A program made the translations under genes and the position numbers. Below the pieces are notes generated by a model that worked only from the letters and a program-made list of their open reading frames with translations, did no database searches and was not told the DNA's origin. This document shows, piece by piece, positions 17,274 through 29,232 of a DNA stretch of 64,000 nucleotides (position 1 is the stretch's first letter; every line of letters starts with the position of its first letter). The DNA lies in NCBI RefSeq assembly GCF_963422355.1, contig NC_085098.1, forward strand, positions 4,399,316 through 4,463,315. The letters run 5' to 3'. The DNA is from Corticium candelabrum. Taxonomy: Eukaryota; Porifera; Homoscleromorpha; Homosclerophorida; Plakinidae.

Positions 17274-20200
17274 ATGTCGGATATCCCGGATATTATTGTT
17301 ATGACATCTCGCCTCTGTAGACATTTCACGCTCCAATGTCGTGCACTAGCCCGACGAGGACGGAAGACTATCCTGTGTCTTCACCAATCACGAAACCGGA
17401 CAACCATCAACACAATCCACTGTCAGACATTCTTCCATCCTCGTCCTCTTCTCATCTATTCGTCTACAGACTGCTCACGGTCCGCAAGCTCCAACAACAA
17501 AACTGACAATGACAGTAATTCAATGTATCACAGACAGTTAGCAACTTCACCGACTGCCGAAACGCCGCCGCCATCTCTCGTCGCGTCACTGGTGGAGAGG
17601 AGTCCGTCGTGTCTTCAGCCCTATTTGCGTTTGACAAGAGTTGATCGTCCGATTGGATCGTGGCTGCTGTATTGGCCGTGCGCCTGGAGTATTGCGCTTG
17701 CTGGCGAGTCCGGTTGCTTGCCGGACGTCAGACTCTTGTGTCTGTTCGGAGTCGGAGCTTTTCTGATGCGAGGCGGAGGATGCATTGTCAATGATCTGTG
17801 GGACAGCGACGTAGACGGAAAGGTGGTGTTTCACTGATATTGCAAACTTTTAATTTTCTGAAAAAATCAAATGCATACACTTAAATAGTTAATATTAAAT
17901 AGTTAATATAATACTGTAGTGTGTATACTTTAATGTACCAGAATAATTACAAAATTTAGTGTTGGACTTTGAGTATTTTGCTTGTCAGAGGCAGATCCAG
18001 GATGGGGCACTGGGGCATTTCTCCCCCCTCCCCTCGGCAGTTGAGAGTACAATGGCAAACAAAAGCCTCGGAAAATCCTGCTGCCAGACAAGTTGAAGAT
18101 GAAGATTCAAGCGTTGACAGTGATGAATAGAACAAAATCTAGGAGGTTGGGTATAGGAATAATGTATCTGATTATTTAATAGAACAAGACAGCTAAGCTC
18201 TAATAACGAAACGTAGTGTCTCAACATTCTACATTAAACATATCTAGACTACAAGTTTGGGCCTCCCCTCCCTCCCCCCAGCATAAAAGTCCCTCTGGAT
18301 CTGCTCTGCAAGTTGTGTTGACTGGCTGTGTTGACTGGCTGTGCAGACATTTATAGTTTGTGTTAACCTGGTAACTGCATCAGAAGACCGGTGATTATGT
18401 CACATGATCACTTGTGCAGCATGTGCACATGCACACACACACGCACAAGTTTCACATACCAGGTAATTGATTTTAATTATCATTTCTATTGCAATAATAC
18501 TTATGACTTATATTATAACTACTGGACGTACCTATAGTAACACGCTTGTGTTTTCTTTCAGGTTGCTCGCACTGCGACCAGACCGCTGGCATCAGGACAG
18601 ATTTCAAAGGAGATTGCCATTCTATTAGTTGGACTCCACGGTCTTGCCGCTCTTCCAATTTTACTGAGTCTAAACACGTACAGGTATATCTCACACATTC
18701 AACTGTCATAAAATGCAATGTCATCTACGTCATTGAAAAACATTAAAATTTGTAATTCTACTTATCTTCCTTGTTACTGTAAAATTCATTCATAGGAAAT
18801 TGTTGGTACACGCAGATGATGCCAGAGACAGAAATTAAAATATTTTAAATAATTGTTTTTAATTAAAATTTTTAAATTTAATTTCTAATTAAAATGTTAA
18901 TTATTTGAGAGCAATACATTGATCGGCCGAGGGTGTTGATTGGATTGAGGTGATGTGTTTTGTTTGTATAGCTGCTTCTGACATCAACACATGCACACAA
19001 GTGATGACAACTTTCGACCTTATTCGTATACAGTGGTAGCCTATTACAGTTGAGATACTCATGCTGACAACAAAGGTGTACTATACCACAGGGCTGGCAG
19101 AGCAGGGTGGGCCAGGTGGGCCGTGGCTTACCCAACTTTTGAAAACAGGACTTCCGCCAACGAGCTCTTGGCGAGACTTCCGGAAATATTGGTTCAAGTG
19201 ATTAAATAAAGTAGCTATTTTTACGTTCACTGTGAGCGGGGCTTTACTTGGTAACGCAAGACCTGGCCCATCCAATGTCTGGAGTGCTCCCCCCTCCCCC
19301 GCCCTGTACCATCAAGCTTACAGTAGCCATGTGATGATTATGCAACAGTCTGTGGTAACACCCAATTACATGTTGCTATAAACAGTAGTTAGGTACCATC
19401 TTATCTACAAACTAGTTAGTACCTTGTCGAGGAAATACAACCGAATGCTGACTGCATGTCCATGAATATTATAGAATCGGAAAGATATTTCAATATTTTA
19501 GAACCTGACAGTCAATACTTCTAACATTGGAATTGGAAAATGAGTGAGTCACAGTTTACACAAGCGTGGATATTTTGTAGTCTTTCATATATCATTTCCC
19601 TCAGAGAATCATATAGAAGGATACCTTGGTTATTAATGATGTTTATTGTTACATATGTGTAGATAGATTGTCAGTTTGTTTGGCATGTATATGGTATCTA
19701 TGACACTGTGGGGTGTCTCAATAGTCTCCTTTGTAGATTGTATACGCATTTCGGTTCAAGTTCCAGTTGCCTTCTTGTTGTTGTTCCCTTGTTGTGTAGT
19801 ATTAGCTCACCAAGGAGAGACAACATTATAATAACAAAACCGGGCTAATACTATAATGTCAAGTCATGCATGCTATTATTTCCAGTGCGTTTTGTGTAAG
19901 GTTACTTGTTACTTGTGATGTCACTCTCATCATTGTCCACATTTCTACTACTGTGTGCAACAATGCACAAATGATGATGCATGTATTCACACCCGATGAC
20001 TGTATAGCAAACACATCCTGCACATCAGGATGCTGAATGGAACTAGAACTAGTCATAGGTGTCATTGCCATTGTAATAACATTGGGTGCAACTTTACTTC
20101 ACACATTGATTGTTGAATCTAATACCAGTTTACCCCAGTCAATCTTTGCTGGAGTTCTATATTTAGTAGACTCATGTATGATTGGACTGTCCCTATGAAA

Positions 20201-20959
20201 GTATGAGGAAGTGTCACTTCTTGTTTCTGTGTGGCAGTGTTTGGTTGGGAGTGGCCAGCATTGTGCCTGTTCTCATATATCCCTATATGAAAAGAATTAC
20301 CAACTGGCCACAGTTGTGTCTTGGTGAATATATTTGTGTGGGATTTTGGTTTACTGTGTATCTTATAGTGTCATGTGTTGGTGTGTCTAGGTATTGTTTT
20401 TAATTGGGGAGCAATGCTGGGATATTCTGCAGTTCGTGGTTATTGTGACTGGTCTGTTGTTTTCCCTCTTTATTTTGGCTGCATATGCTGGACAATGATC
20501 TATGATACTGTTTATGGACATCAAGTGAGCCCCAGTTGTTTGCACTACTAGACTATTACCTTGGAGGGATGCATCTCACAACAATACACTAGACTATTGT
20601 ATTGGAGGGATGCATCTCACAATACACTAGACTGATGTATTGAAGGGATGCATCTCACAATACACTAGACTAATGTATTGAAGGGATGCATCTCACAATA
20701 CACTAGACTATTGTATTGGAGGGATGAATCTCACAATACACTAGACTATTGTATTGGAGGGATGCATCTCTAAGTGCATTCAAGGTAGAGAAATGGATAA
20801 TTAGGCAGACAAACACACAAACAAACAGAGTTGGTGTTGTGTTCAATGTAAAGTAGAAACTATGAGAATCAAATGGCATAAGCATAGACAGAGAAACGGA
20901 GCAACAAGCGACCGGACAGACAGAAAGACAGACAGAAGGACGAATGGACAGGCTGGAAT

Positions 20960-20992
<33 letters not shown>

Positions 20993-22101
20993 TTATTTTA
21001 TTGTTACATATCCTCTACTTGTACACATCCTAAACTTCTATAATGAACTAGTCCTTCACAGCGAAATACTTTAAAACATTAGTGGACTTGGATCTGTACA
21101 TTAAAGTCAAAAAGCTTGTCCATGTCATTCTTTGTTTCTGAAACTCTTAACAACTTTTTGAGGATTACTTTTGCGTTGCATCTTTGAAGAATCAAAGAGA
21201 ACCGTTTCCTCCAAAAAGTCTTGAATTATTCTGCACTACAAAAGGGGTCTTCCTCAATACGCCTGCACTGTTTTGAGAGAGTGTAGAAGAAGGCATCGGC
21301 TTGCAGGCCCCATCTACCAAAGTGCTCAAACACTAGTGGTATACACTTTGATGACGTCTCTCCTGGTAGAATTTGTGCGGGCAGCAAACCCATCCTCCCT
21401 GCTGGGTTGTTTTAAAATGCCTTGACTCCATGGGTGTGCCAATGATACAGTATGTCAACATCTAGATTTTGTCCTGATTCTGCATCAAAGAATGTAATGT
21501 CTGGGTGATCAGACAGACAGAAAGACAGGAAGTTTATTGACAGACCTACAAAAGACATTAGAATATATCAAAGTACTGTGAAAGATCTGACACAGTCTGT
21601 CATGATAAATGCACATCAAGTTATCTAGTCGACTGAGACCAGAACATCTTTATCAAAGATTGCCTTCCACTGGTCTGCATGTGTACTACTTGCTTGATAG
21701 TGGTTTGTTCAAAATTGCTCTGCAGTTACAAACAGATCAACAGACAGACAGATACTATGGTATTTATGCTATTTCCTGCTTATCTTGTTGGCATCACTCG
21801 TCAGTGTTTTGTTAGTTAGTGCTGGTCATGCTTGGTCATGCATTAGCCTGAAGACTTGACCACATCTAAATACAGATTGAGGCATTAGTGGAATGTTTAG
21901 CTCTAAACAAAGCTTTCTGCAATTAGGGGTAGGCTGTTTTTTTGTGCAAAAGGTGGGAGTAGTTAATCAACACGAGAAAAACTGTTGTGTTTATCTTTTG
22001 GGAGATAGCTTGTTGTTGTTGCTATATTTGTTCTCCCTTTATGTTATGTTCAGTTGGTGCCACTGTGCACACACGCGCGCGTGCACGCGCACACTCACAC
22101 A

Positions 22102-22185
<84 letters not shown>

Positions 22186-22502
22186 GGACTAATGTTAAGC
22201 ATGTCAGTATTCCGACGATAGCTCCCCCATCTCTAGGAACGAGGCCCCGTGTGCTAAGCGGAGTCTACTAGATCTGTGCTGACTAACCCCCATTCCTGTA
22301 TGCTGGAGATGTTATTGCTGCCAAAGCCAGCAATCTGTCTAACCCCAGTCAAAGACGAGATACTCATTTATATTCCTGAGTCAAGAGAGGCAATTGTGTG
22401 TAAGTTCAGTGCCTATGGAAATTACACACGAGCCCAGAACTAACTCGCAACCTTAAAGTCCTGATGTACCCACTCTCCAAATGCACCTTTCTAACGATTG
22501 AG

Positions 22503-22592
<90 letters not shown>

Positions 22593-23067
22593 TACTAATA
22601 CATTTATGTATGCTTGTACAGGATAAAGAAGATGATGCCCTGCTAGGCCTCAAGTCAACATCACTATTGTTCGGAAGCAAAACGAAGCCTATCCTGTCTG
22701 CCTTCCTTTTCACAATGCTATCAAGCCTGATCGTGTCGGGAATACAATCACAACAGACCTGGCCCTACTATGCAGCTACACTGATCTCTGCATCCCTGTT
22801 GAGCAAACAGGTACTATGACTGGATAGAAACCAATGTCTTCACTATGGTTTCTATAGCCTATCTCTGATCGAAATCAGTGATCTCCTTTTGTTGTTTAGA
22901 TCTACAGTGTGAATCTCGATAACCGGCAAGAGTGTGGACAAATGTTCAGAGACAGTTGGGGGCTGGGCTTGCTGATGTTCACTGGTCTAATCATCAGTAC
23001 ATTGCTCAAACATCCTGCTGAAGAAGAGAAGACCGAACGAGTTGCTTTTGATACTCCAAGTGTATAA
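17274..23067 (+). CDS. COQ2: 4-hydroxybenzoate polyprenyltransferase, mitochondrial (COQ2)
   Basis: Six exons: 17274-17822, 18562-18683, 20238-20323, 20391-20524, 22622-22810, 22900-23067. They join in consistent phase to 415 residues; human COQ2 isoforms are about 370-420 aa. The enzyme attaches the polyprenyl tail to 4-hydroxybenzoate in ubiquinone synthesis, at the inner mitochondrial membrane. The first Asp-rich motif is NDLWDSDVD (about 173-181), split from [12 protein letters not shown] by intron 1. The second is around [13 protein letters not shown] (about 290-302), followed by [12 protein letters not shown]. Hydrophobic segments run throughout, as expected for a UbiA-type prenyltransferase. 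The first 20 or so residues after Met10 ([19 protein letters not shown]) look like a mitochondrial presequence, so ATG 17301 is a plausible alternative start. Introns carry a hAT-like MITE, a minisatellite, a LINE fragment and a SINE-like element. Confidence 0.95.
17986..18308. mobile_element. hAT-like MITE in COQ2 intron 1
   Basis: The left end CAGAGGCAGATCCAGGATGG pairs with the right end CCCTCTGGATCTGCTCTG. CAGRGGCRGATCCAG termini are typical of hAT elements. An 8-bp target duplication is not clear (TTGCTTGT versus CAAGTTGT). C-rich subterminal blocks occur near both ends. Confidence 0.65.
19085..19312. repeat. Interspersed repeat (copy 1 of 2)
   Basis: This roughly 225-bp segment is homologous, in reverse orientation, to 34738-34928. 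Shared blocks are GGGCCAGGTnGGCC, CACGTGATTAAATAAA-like sequence, TAGCTATTTTTAC and GTGnGCGGGGnTTT. No TIRs or coding frame seen; class unknown. Confidence 0.65.
20547..20772. repeat. 38-bp minisatellite, about six copies
   Basis: The unit AATACACTAGACTATTGTAT + TGGAGGGATGCATCTCAC repeats about six times with a few substitutions (GAAGGG for GGAGGG, GATG for TATT). It begins just after the donor of COQ2 exon 4. No spacers, so it is not a CRISPR. Confidence 0.92.
20910..20992. repeat. (GACA)n array
   Basis: A GACA tetranucleotide array in COQ2 intron 4, on the downstream (3') side of the minus-strand LINE fragment at 21090-21520. Confidence 0.9.
21090..21520 (-). pseudogene. Non-LTR retrotransposon C-terminal fragment
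   Basis: The minus strand encodes, with stops, [40 protein letters not shown] and [19 protein letters not shown]. This resembles the post-RT C-terminus of invertebrate LINEs (P-L-V-F-E-x-F-G-x-W-G ... WRKRxSxxLQxCNA). In-frame stops show it is dead. It lies in COQ2 intron 4, antisense to the gene. Confidence 0.65.
22101..22182. repeat. (CT)n(CA)n microsatellite
   Basis: About 30 bp of CT followed by about 50 bp of CA, at the 3' side of the adjacent SINE-like element. Confidence 0.95.
22183..22508 (-). mobile_element. tRNA-derived SINE-like element ending in (TG)n, copy 1
   Basis: On the minus strand the head reads GTAGCTCAATCGTTAGAAAG, like a tRNA A box, with a B-box-like GGTTGCGAGTTAG about 40 bp later. 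The core shares CTCTTGACTCAGGA, TATAAATGAGTA and GAGCTATC blocks with the copy at 42005-42452. Both end TTAACATT-GTCCATT and then (TG)n. It lies in COQ2 intron 4. Confidence 0.7.
22504..22590. repeat. (CA)n microsatellite
   Basis: Uninterrupted CA of about 87 bp ending about 30 bp before COQ2 exon 5. Confidence 0.97.
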
Positions 23068-23383
23068 CAGCGTTTTATAACATCTCGGGCTTCGTCGTGT
23101 TACTTTCTAGTTCAATCTCACATCGTTTACCGGTTACGCAAAAGCGTCAGCACGGTGTACGTACGTCGCACCCAAAACCGGAAACCGGCAATGACGTATC
23201 CGCGTTCGACCAATCATGTGCCGCCATCAGCATACTTGTCCAATTAGCGCTGTCTAATCGCATTATCGCGTGAACCTCAGCTGCCTCCTGACTGATGCAC
23301 CGAAATTGCGTAGAAACTCGTCTCGTGCTTGTTTCCGTCAACTGCACCTCCTGGCGTCGCACTGTGAAGGAGTCGAGCGAACG

Positions 23384-25455
23384 ATGAACGAGAACGCTGT
23401 CAATCCAAGTGCCAGCCATCTCTACGTTCGCCAGCAATTGCGCCAGCGCCTCGAAACGTGCCAGCGTCTCGAGACGTATCAGCGTCGCCAGAAGACGTGC
23501 GAAACACAATACGACCGCCATCGCTTTCAGGTCGTCCAGCGAGGCCAAGAGGAGGTCCGACGACTGCGCCAGCTGCTTGGCGACGTCGCGACGAGAAAGA
23601 ACCTGCAGACTCAGCCACGAAACGGCGTCAAAATACCGGCGGTCGACCATCAAAGCTTTCAAGGAAATGCGGACGACATGCAGGTCGGCGCGCACGCTCG
23701 TTGTCATGGTCATACAACAGTGTAGCTCTTTGTGTTTGTGTCACATGTTGTTGTGTGTTTCGAGTTAGCGGAGGTCATGTTTTTTTGTGTTTTTTTCTAC
23801 AGGGGCACGTTCGTCGTGCTACGTCGCCCGTTTTGATGTCGTTTGCGCAGCACAACGGCGGCTGGAAAAGCCAAACGTTACCGAGTCACTCGGGCCGCTT
23901 GCCTTCTCGACCTCCGACGTCACAGCGTGTCACGTGGTCATCGTATAACGCAACTGAATACGCGAGGTCAATGTCGTTTCCGGGTGACGCTGTGAGAAAC
24001 TGGGACGAAACGGGCCGTGCTGTGCCGTCCGTTGTGAAGAGAGAGAGCGGGAGCGCGCTACCAAGTTGTGTGTTCTCGCGGGGGCCCCCGCCGGGGAGTA
24101 AACCTGATGTGTCCATGCCAGGTGACGACCTCCAGTCGTTCATCACGCAGGCTTTGGAGGAATACCCGTCGAACAATCCGCAGGCGTCGTCGTCAACCGA
24201 TAAGCAGACAGCATTCGACCTACTGGAGGAGGTGATGTGGGAGTCGCAGCCAGAGATGATGAGAGAGACGCAGCAGAGCATGAGGATCAATCAGGAGATG
24301 CGTCGATCGGATCCTGTGTCTATACAGCAAGCCAAGAGTCTTCCCAGCTCGCCGCAGCAGTTGAGACATTCGATGTTTGAAGACCGAGGACGATTGGTTG
24401 TTGCTTCGAATATGTCTCAGGCGAGCAATGAAGCGCCGGTGCATTATTATAGTCAACAAGTTGACGCTCGACACAACCAGGCTGTCGCATACAGACAGCC
24501 GGTGTCTACGACCGTGTCTCATTGTCAGCAGCCAATCATCGATGGATCAACCGGTTCGGTACAGTCAGCCGGTTTTATGTTACCGTTCGGGCAACAGTCT
24601 CAGACGCAGCAGCATGTTCAGGCGCAGCCAATGCTCAGTCAGCACGTTCAGGGTCAGCACGTTCAGGGTCAACACGTTCAAGGGCAACAACTTCAGGTGC
24701 AACGACAGCAGCCGTCGTGGCAGTTGCATCAGGAGATTGGCCAGTGTGCAGCACCGAGAGAGCTCGAGAAGCATCGACAGCAGTTGCAGAGGTCGTCGGC
24801 TCCTGGTGGTATGACAGCCGCTATACAACAACAACAGCAACAACCTCAAATTGCTATCCAACCACCGTCAGCTGTTGCGTTCTCACACATGGGGTCGTCT
24901 AACAACGGGATGATGCAGATGTCCGATCAGTCGTTTCCAGGTAGAAATCGTCAGTTGAAGGCACCACGCCACGGCAGCTTTCCCGGATGGCCTCCGTCGC
25001 TTCCAAGCAATGACATGTTCGGTACGCAGAGTCGCGATCGAAGTAACTCATTCCACGGCCAGTCGAGTAAACTAAGCGTCCCCTATCCCACACGACCTCT
25101 GACTCCTCCTCTGAGATCACAGAGCAGTACAGTTATTAGTCATGATGTGTCGTCCTCCCTTGCCAGTACTATGCCATTCAGTCACTTCCTGCCACAAGCC
25201 AGTGCTCCTTTACCTGGTGATAATCTGAGTAATCACAAGGGTTCCACAGGAAGTATTACAAATATCGTCAATAGTCTTCTTGACAGAGATGCCACTCATC
25301 CCGTTGACTTATTTTCGAGTGCCACTTCTCTACAGAATGACAGCGAGCTGGAGTTCGATCGAATACTCAGCGATCCGCCGTCGGGATTCGATTTACTGAG
25401 AGAAATTGGGAACTGTGTCGATGACAGTATGATGGACATCGGGACAACAGCATAG
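23384..25455 (+). CDS. MAML: Probable Mastermind-like Notch coactivator
   Basis: Two exons, 23384-23683 and 23803-25455, join at phase 0 (donor CAG/GTCGGC, acceptor CTACAG/GGG) to give 650 residues. The N-terminal 60 residues are basic and helical. LRQRLETCQRLETYQRRQKT followed by CETQYDRH resembles the Mastermind helix (LRRRIELCRRHHSTCEARYE) that lies along the CSL-Notch ankyrin complex. A RLETCQ/RLETYQ duplication adds about one to two turns. The rest is low-complexity and Gln/Ser-rich, with five-residue QHVQG repeats (about 24643-24690) and a polyQ run. It contains acidic segments (LQSFITQALEEYP; near the C-terminus SELEFDRILSDPPSGFDLL), as expected for a coactivator. The start is the first ATG of the basic exon. 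It begins 317 bp after COQ2. Family assignment rests on the short N-terminus; another Gln-rich coactivator remains possible. Confidence 0.6.
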
Positions 25456-27370
25456 TGGCAATGCACGTTGACTAGAATAGATTTGTAGCTGTTTGAGAGA
25501 CACTTTATAGAGTAACAACAACAAATGTGTCAGTTGTGCTGACAATATTTAGCTTTATGTATGTTTTCTAAGTGACAGAGTATGGTATGTGTACAGTGAG
25601 CTGAATTATCCGCCTGTAGCCACTTTGTAGGGCATCCTTAGTATCTTGTGGGTGTTGAGGGGTAGTGTGGTCACTAGAGCTAATCTTACTGCATTTATGT
25701 TATTCAGTGTGTCATAACTGCGCATTCATTGACCCCAATATTAATATTAACCATTTCAGGATCTAAATGCGTACAGGAAACTGTGGTCGGTGCAACTTTG
25801 TGGTTAGAATTAAAACTATTCCTGTTTCCTGTTGTCTATACACGAGGTCAACTAACGCGTACTTGTAGGGGTTTTATGTTTAGAATTATTCTATTCGGTG
25901 TTTCACAACGCGCGTGTTATTTCTCACGCTATCGCTCGTAAATTTCAAACAACAAACTGAAGCACTAAATATAGATTCTAAACGACGGAAACACATAGTA
26001 CCTGTTTCCTTCGTCTTTTCTCGTAGCGACCACAGGCAGCATGGTTGATTTCCTTTCCTTTCGAAGAGCAAACAAGAAACGACGCGCGAGTAAAGAGGCG
26101 AGCGGCACCCAGACTGAATTTTGACTCACCCGAGGTCCACCCAGCACGCACGCGTAGCTCCACTCAGACTCATTCACAAACACACAAGAGTCCTCAACCC
26201 TTGCAGCTACTTTTTTTAGCTCCACGTAAATTGTGTTCACACTCGACATCTATGGCAACGACGCACTCGTACGGACGAATTTAGAAACGCTCTACTTGTG
26301 TGATATTGACACTCGACCTCCCGTGTGAGGGAGAGGAGGCGGGATCTCGTCAACTTCCAACACGCGCAATCTCGACACCTGATCACACACTTGCAAACAC
26401 AAATCTGCGGGCGGTACTTACTCTATTGTTTGTGTATCTACTGATCGATTCGAAAAGCTTGTCGTGCCGCTACATTTCGAGGGCATCATTCATTTTTTCG
26501 TCCGCCAGTCACCACCAAACGATATCAGACACATCTGCTCTTTTTTCTCCACAAATCGAGTTTCGGCGCGGCCCTTAAGGGCACGATCGACGCGACGCGA
26601 AAAAATAGCGCGCGAAATTGGTGACGTCGCAACGACGTCGCGCGCAATGTGATTTCGCCGAGACCCAAATTGTCCTACCGCAAACGAATAGGAATCACCG
26701 ACAATTTGCCATTTTTTCAACCAATTTCCATTACGAATATCGAACCAGGCAATCCGACTCGAAACGTGGGACGAATCTAACTTAGCAAGTGACATCAGCA
26801 CGTTTATTGGTAAGTGACATGCATTTTGAGCGAGTTTCCTGTCCACCTTCCCATCTGCTTCGCGTTTGTCGGCGTTTGTCAGCTTTCTCGGGGACAGACA
26901 GAAACCACTCTGGAAGCAATCGGAAGATGACTGGAATACCTACGGCTTCAACCTATATCCGCTGGTTTAGCATCACTGACAGGCTTCCGATGATGAGTCA
27001 GTGCTGCGGCCACGGGATTTTGACCGCAAACCGTTTTGGCGCAATAGTGACCGGAACGCGTTGTGTGTAGAGCATGCAGAGGTGATGCTATATCCCGATT
27101 GGATTGCTTAGCATGTATCGCCATGGCGACGGCAACGCTCAAATGGGCACGTAGAGGCGGTCCGCGGTTATTCTTAGCGCATAGGACGATGATACCAAAC
27201 AAGCAACAAACCTTATTTGGTCATTTAATTGACACTAATAACACGATAGCGCGAGCGCTGAGAGGCCATCTATAAGAGCGACCGTTCGGAGGTGTTGATC
27301 CAGTAGGCTACATTGTAGATATCCCGTTGACTTGTCTGTTCCGTTGCTGGCGACTCATTTACTGTCGACG
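25456..27370. other. Intergenic region, CpG-rich promoter side of the KLF gene
   Basis: From about 26050 to 27300 CpG dinucleotides are dense (ACGACGCGCGAG, GACGCGACGCG, GTCGCAACGACGTCGCG), unlike the AT-rich surroundings. This fits the promoter and 5' UTR of the KLF gene. No coding homology was recognised in the short frames here. A CCATCTATAAGAG TATA-like stretch occurs at about 27266-27279, about 100 bp before the ATG. Confidence 0.45.
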
Positions 27371-28571
27371 ATGACGACAATGCATGCAACCCCACCACCA
27401 GCCGTCAACTTGGATCTCGACCAGACGTCGGAGTCTGATTACTTGGTAAGCAGGATGCAAACTCGATGCCTGCACACGCATGCGACAGTCTGGCTGCATG
27501 CACGCACATTGCTCAGCACACAGTAGGTGTAGATAGTAGACACTCTTTTGCATGTCACATTTTCCTATTGGCCGATGGGCAAATGACAGGACGGCCAGTC
27601 GGCTCGGGTGTTCAATCCGCTTGCATGCTTTTTGCGACCCACGCGCTGGCACTAGGTAGCACAAAGGGTCGCGCTACAGACGCAAAGAAATTAGATTCGT
27701 TACTGAAGCCGGTTTCTTCTCTCCCGTCCTACAGGCTTTTCTCGAAATGGACCAGCTGCTCAATGAGGTGGAAAACCTAAACGGACAGAACTGGCGAGAG
27801 CGAGACGCGCACGAGAGCGATGTCGACGAGCCACTCCGCAAGAAGCTGCGACGTCTGAGCGCGTCGGAGGTCGACGAGTTCTTCCAGTTGCAACTGCCAT
27901 ACTCGCCTCTGACGCCGCCGCCGTCAGACGCCGACGTCACGTGCGCGGAGCACGCAGAGATGGAGGAACAAGCAAACCAGTCAATGCCTGTTCCTCACAT
28001 GGTATACGAACACGAAGACTACACGGAAGTAAAGGTCAAGATAGAGGACTACGACGAGAGTCTGACGGATGAGAATACCTGCGCTCAGATGCAACAACCT
28101 CAGCCGCTCCAGTTCCTTCACATTTCCCAACTCGCCATTCCGTCTCCTCATCACTATCCGGGCCTTCCGTCACCCATCAGCGACGCTGACTGCACGGACT
28201 CCAACATACCAGTCGGCACACTCAACCTCGTCCCAGTCACCTACAATCCCTTCATGTTCCCGTATAACTACGTCGACTACTGTCGACAGCTCGAGGCGGC
28301 GCGACGCATCCACCGGTGTAGTCACCCGGGCTGCTGTAAGGTCTACACCAAGAGCTCGCATCTGAAAGCACACATGAGAACCCACACGGGCGAGAAGCCG
28401 TACAAGTGCACGTGGGAGGGATGCACATGGCGGTTCGCTCGTTCCGACGAGTTGACGAGACACTATCGCAAACACACGGGCATCAAACCGTTCAAATGCA
28501 GCAAGTGCGACCGCGCATTTGCGCGATCCGATCACCTCTCACTGCACATGAAGAGACATAACACGTGCTAG
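27371..28571 (+). CDS. KLF: Krüppel-like transcription factor
   Basis: Exon 1 is 27371-27445 ([18 protein letters not shown]...), exon 2 is 27735-28571; phase 0 join, 303 residues. Three C-terminal C2H2 fingers (about 218-303) have the invariant KLF spacing and linkers: [48 protein letters not shown]...[14 protein letters not shown]. The DNA-contact residues ([20 protein letters not shown]) match the KLF1/2/4/5/6/7 class that binds GC/CACCC boxes. The N-terminal part holds acidic and Pro-rich segments ([22 protein letters not shown]) that could be activation or SUMO sites. The protein ends only four residues after the last His. Exon 2 contains an internal ATG (27747) that would give 274 aa if exon 1 were skipped. 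Exact paralogue not assigned. Confidence 0.97.
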
Positions 28572-29232
28572 CGGTTGTCGACCTCATCCTGGACTGGATT
28601 GTATATGCAAGGAATTTATTATAACTAACTAACTCTAACACACCTTGATGCTGGTTTTCAAGGCAATTTTGACCTCTGCGGACATAGACATTTGTTAATA
28701 ATGTTAATGCTCTATATATTGTATAGTTAGGTGATTATGTTGGGCCTGTTTCTTGGCCCACTTGATGAGATGAATTATACAACTAATGAATTGATAACTG
28801 GATGGAAATGACCCGTGGCTGCTGACTACACTGTAGTTGCGTGTAGGTGTGCGTAGGCACCTTGTGATCCTGGAAGCTATTGGGTAATGCATTTGTCCAG
28901 CAGTAATGCATTTGTCCAGCAGTATCCAGAGGGCAGGGCATTATGTCAACACGTGCAGATTGGATGTGTACACTAGGGGGTGCACTACTAGTCAGCTGAA
29001 CATACATCATTCTCATTCATCGTCTGTGTATACTCTCCACTGTATTTCGTACAGTATAAACTCTATTCATCGATCGCATTCCACAACATAACATCATGAG
29101 TTACAGATCACCTGCCTTGCTGTATGTATGTATGTGTGTGTGTATGTATGTATGTATGTATGTACTATACATCAAAACTAGTCGATCTCATCGACTGTGC
29201 CCAAGTTCTTCGATCTGTAACCAACTAACTAA
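28572..29232. other. Convergent spacer between KLF and PDE2A-like genes
   Basis: It carries the presumed 3' UTRs of both genes. A (TATG)n tract lies at 29123-29166. No AATAAA is obvious just downstream of KLF, and no further gene was seen. Confidence 0.5.

Noticed and set aside
20547..20772. CRISPR-like array
   Set aside because: The 38-bp units are directly adjacent without unique spacers. This is a minisatellite in a eukaryotic intron.
23458..25455. Single 665-codon reading of the Mastermind-like gene through the 23684-23802 intron
   Set aside because: The segment contains a good donor (CAG/GTCGGC) and a pyrimidine-rich acceptor. The spliced frame gives the basic helix, whereas the unspliced one gives unrelated low-complexity residues.
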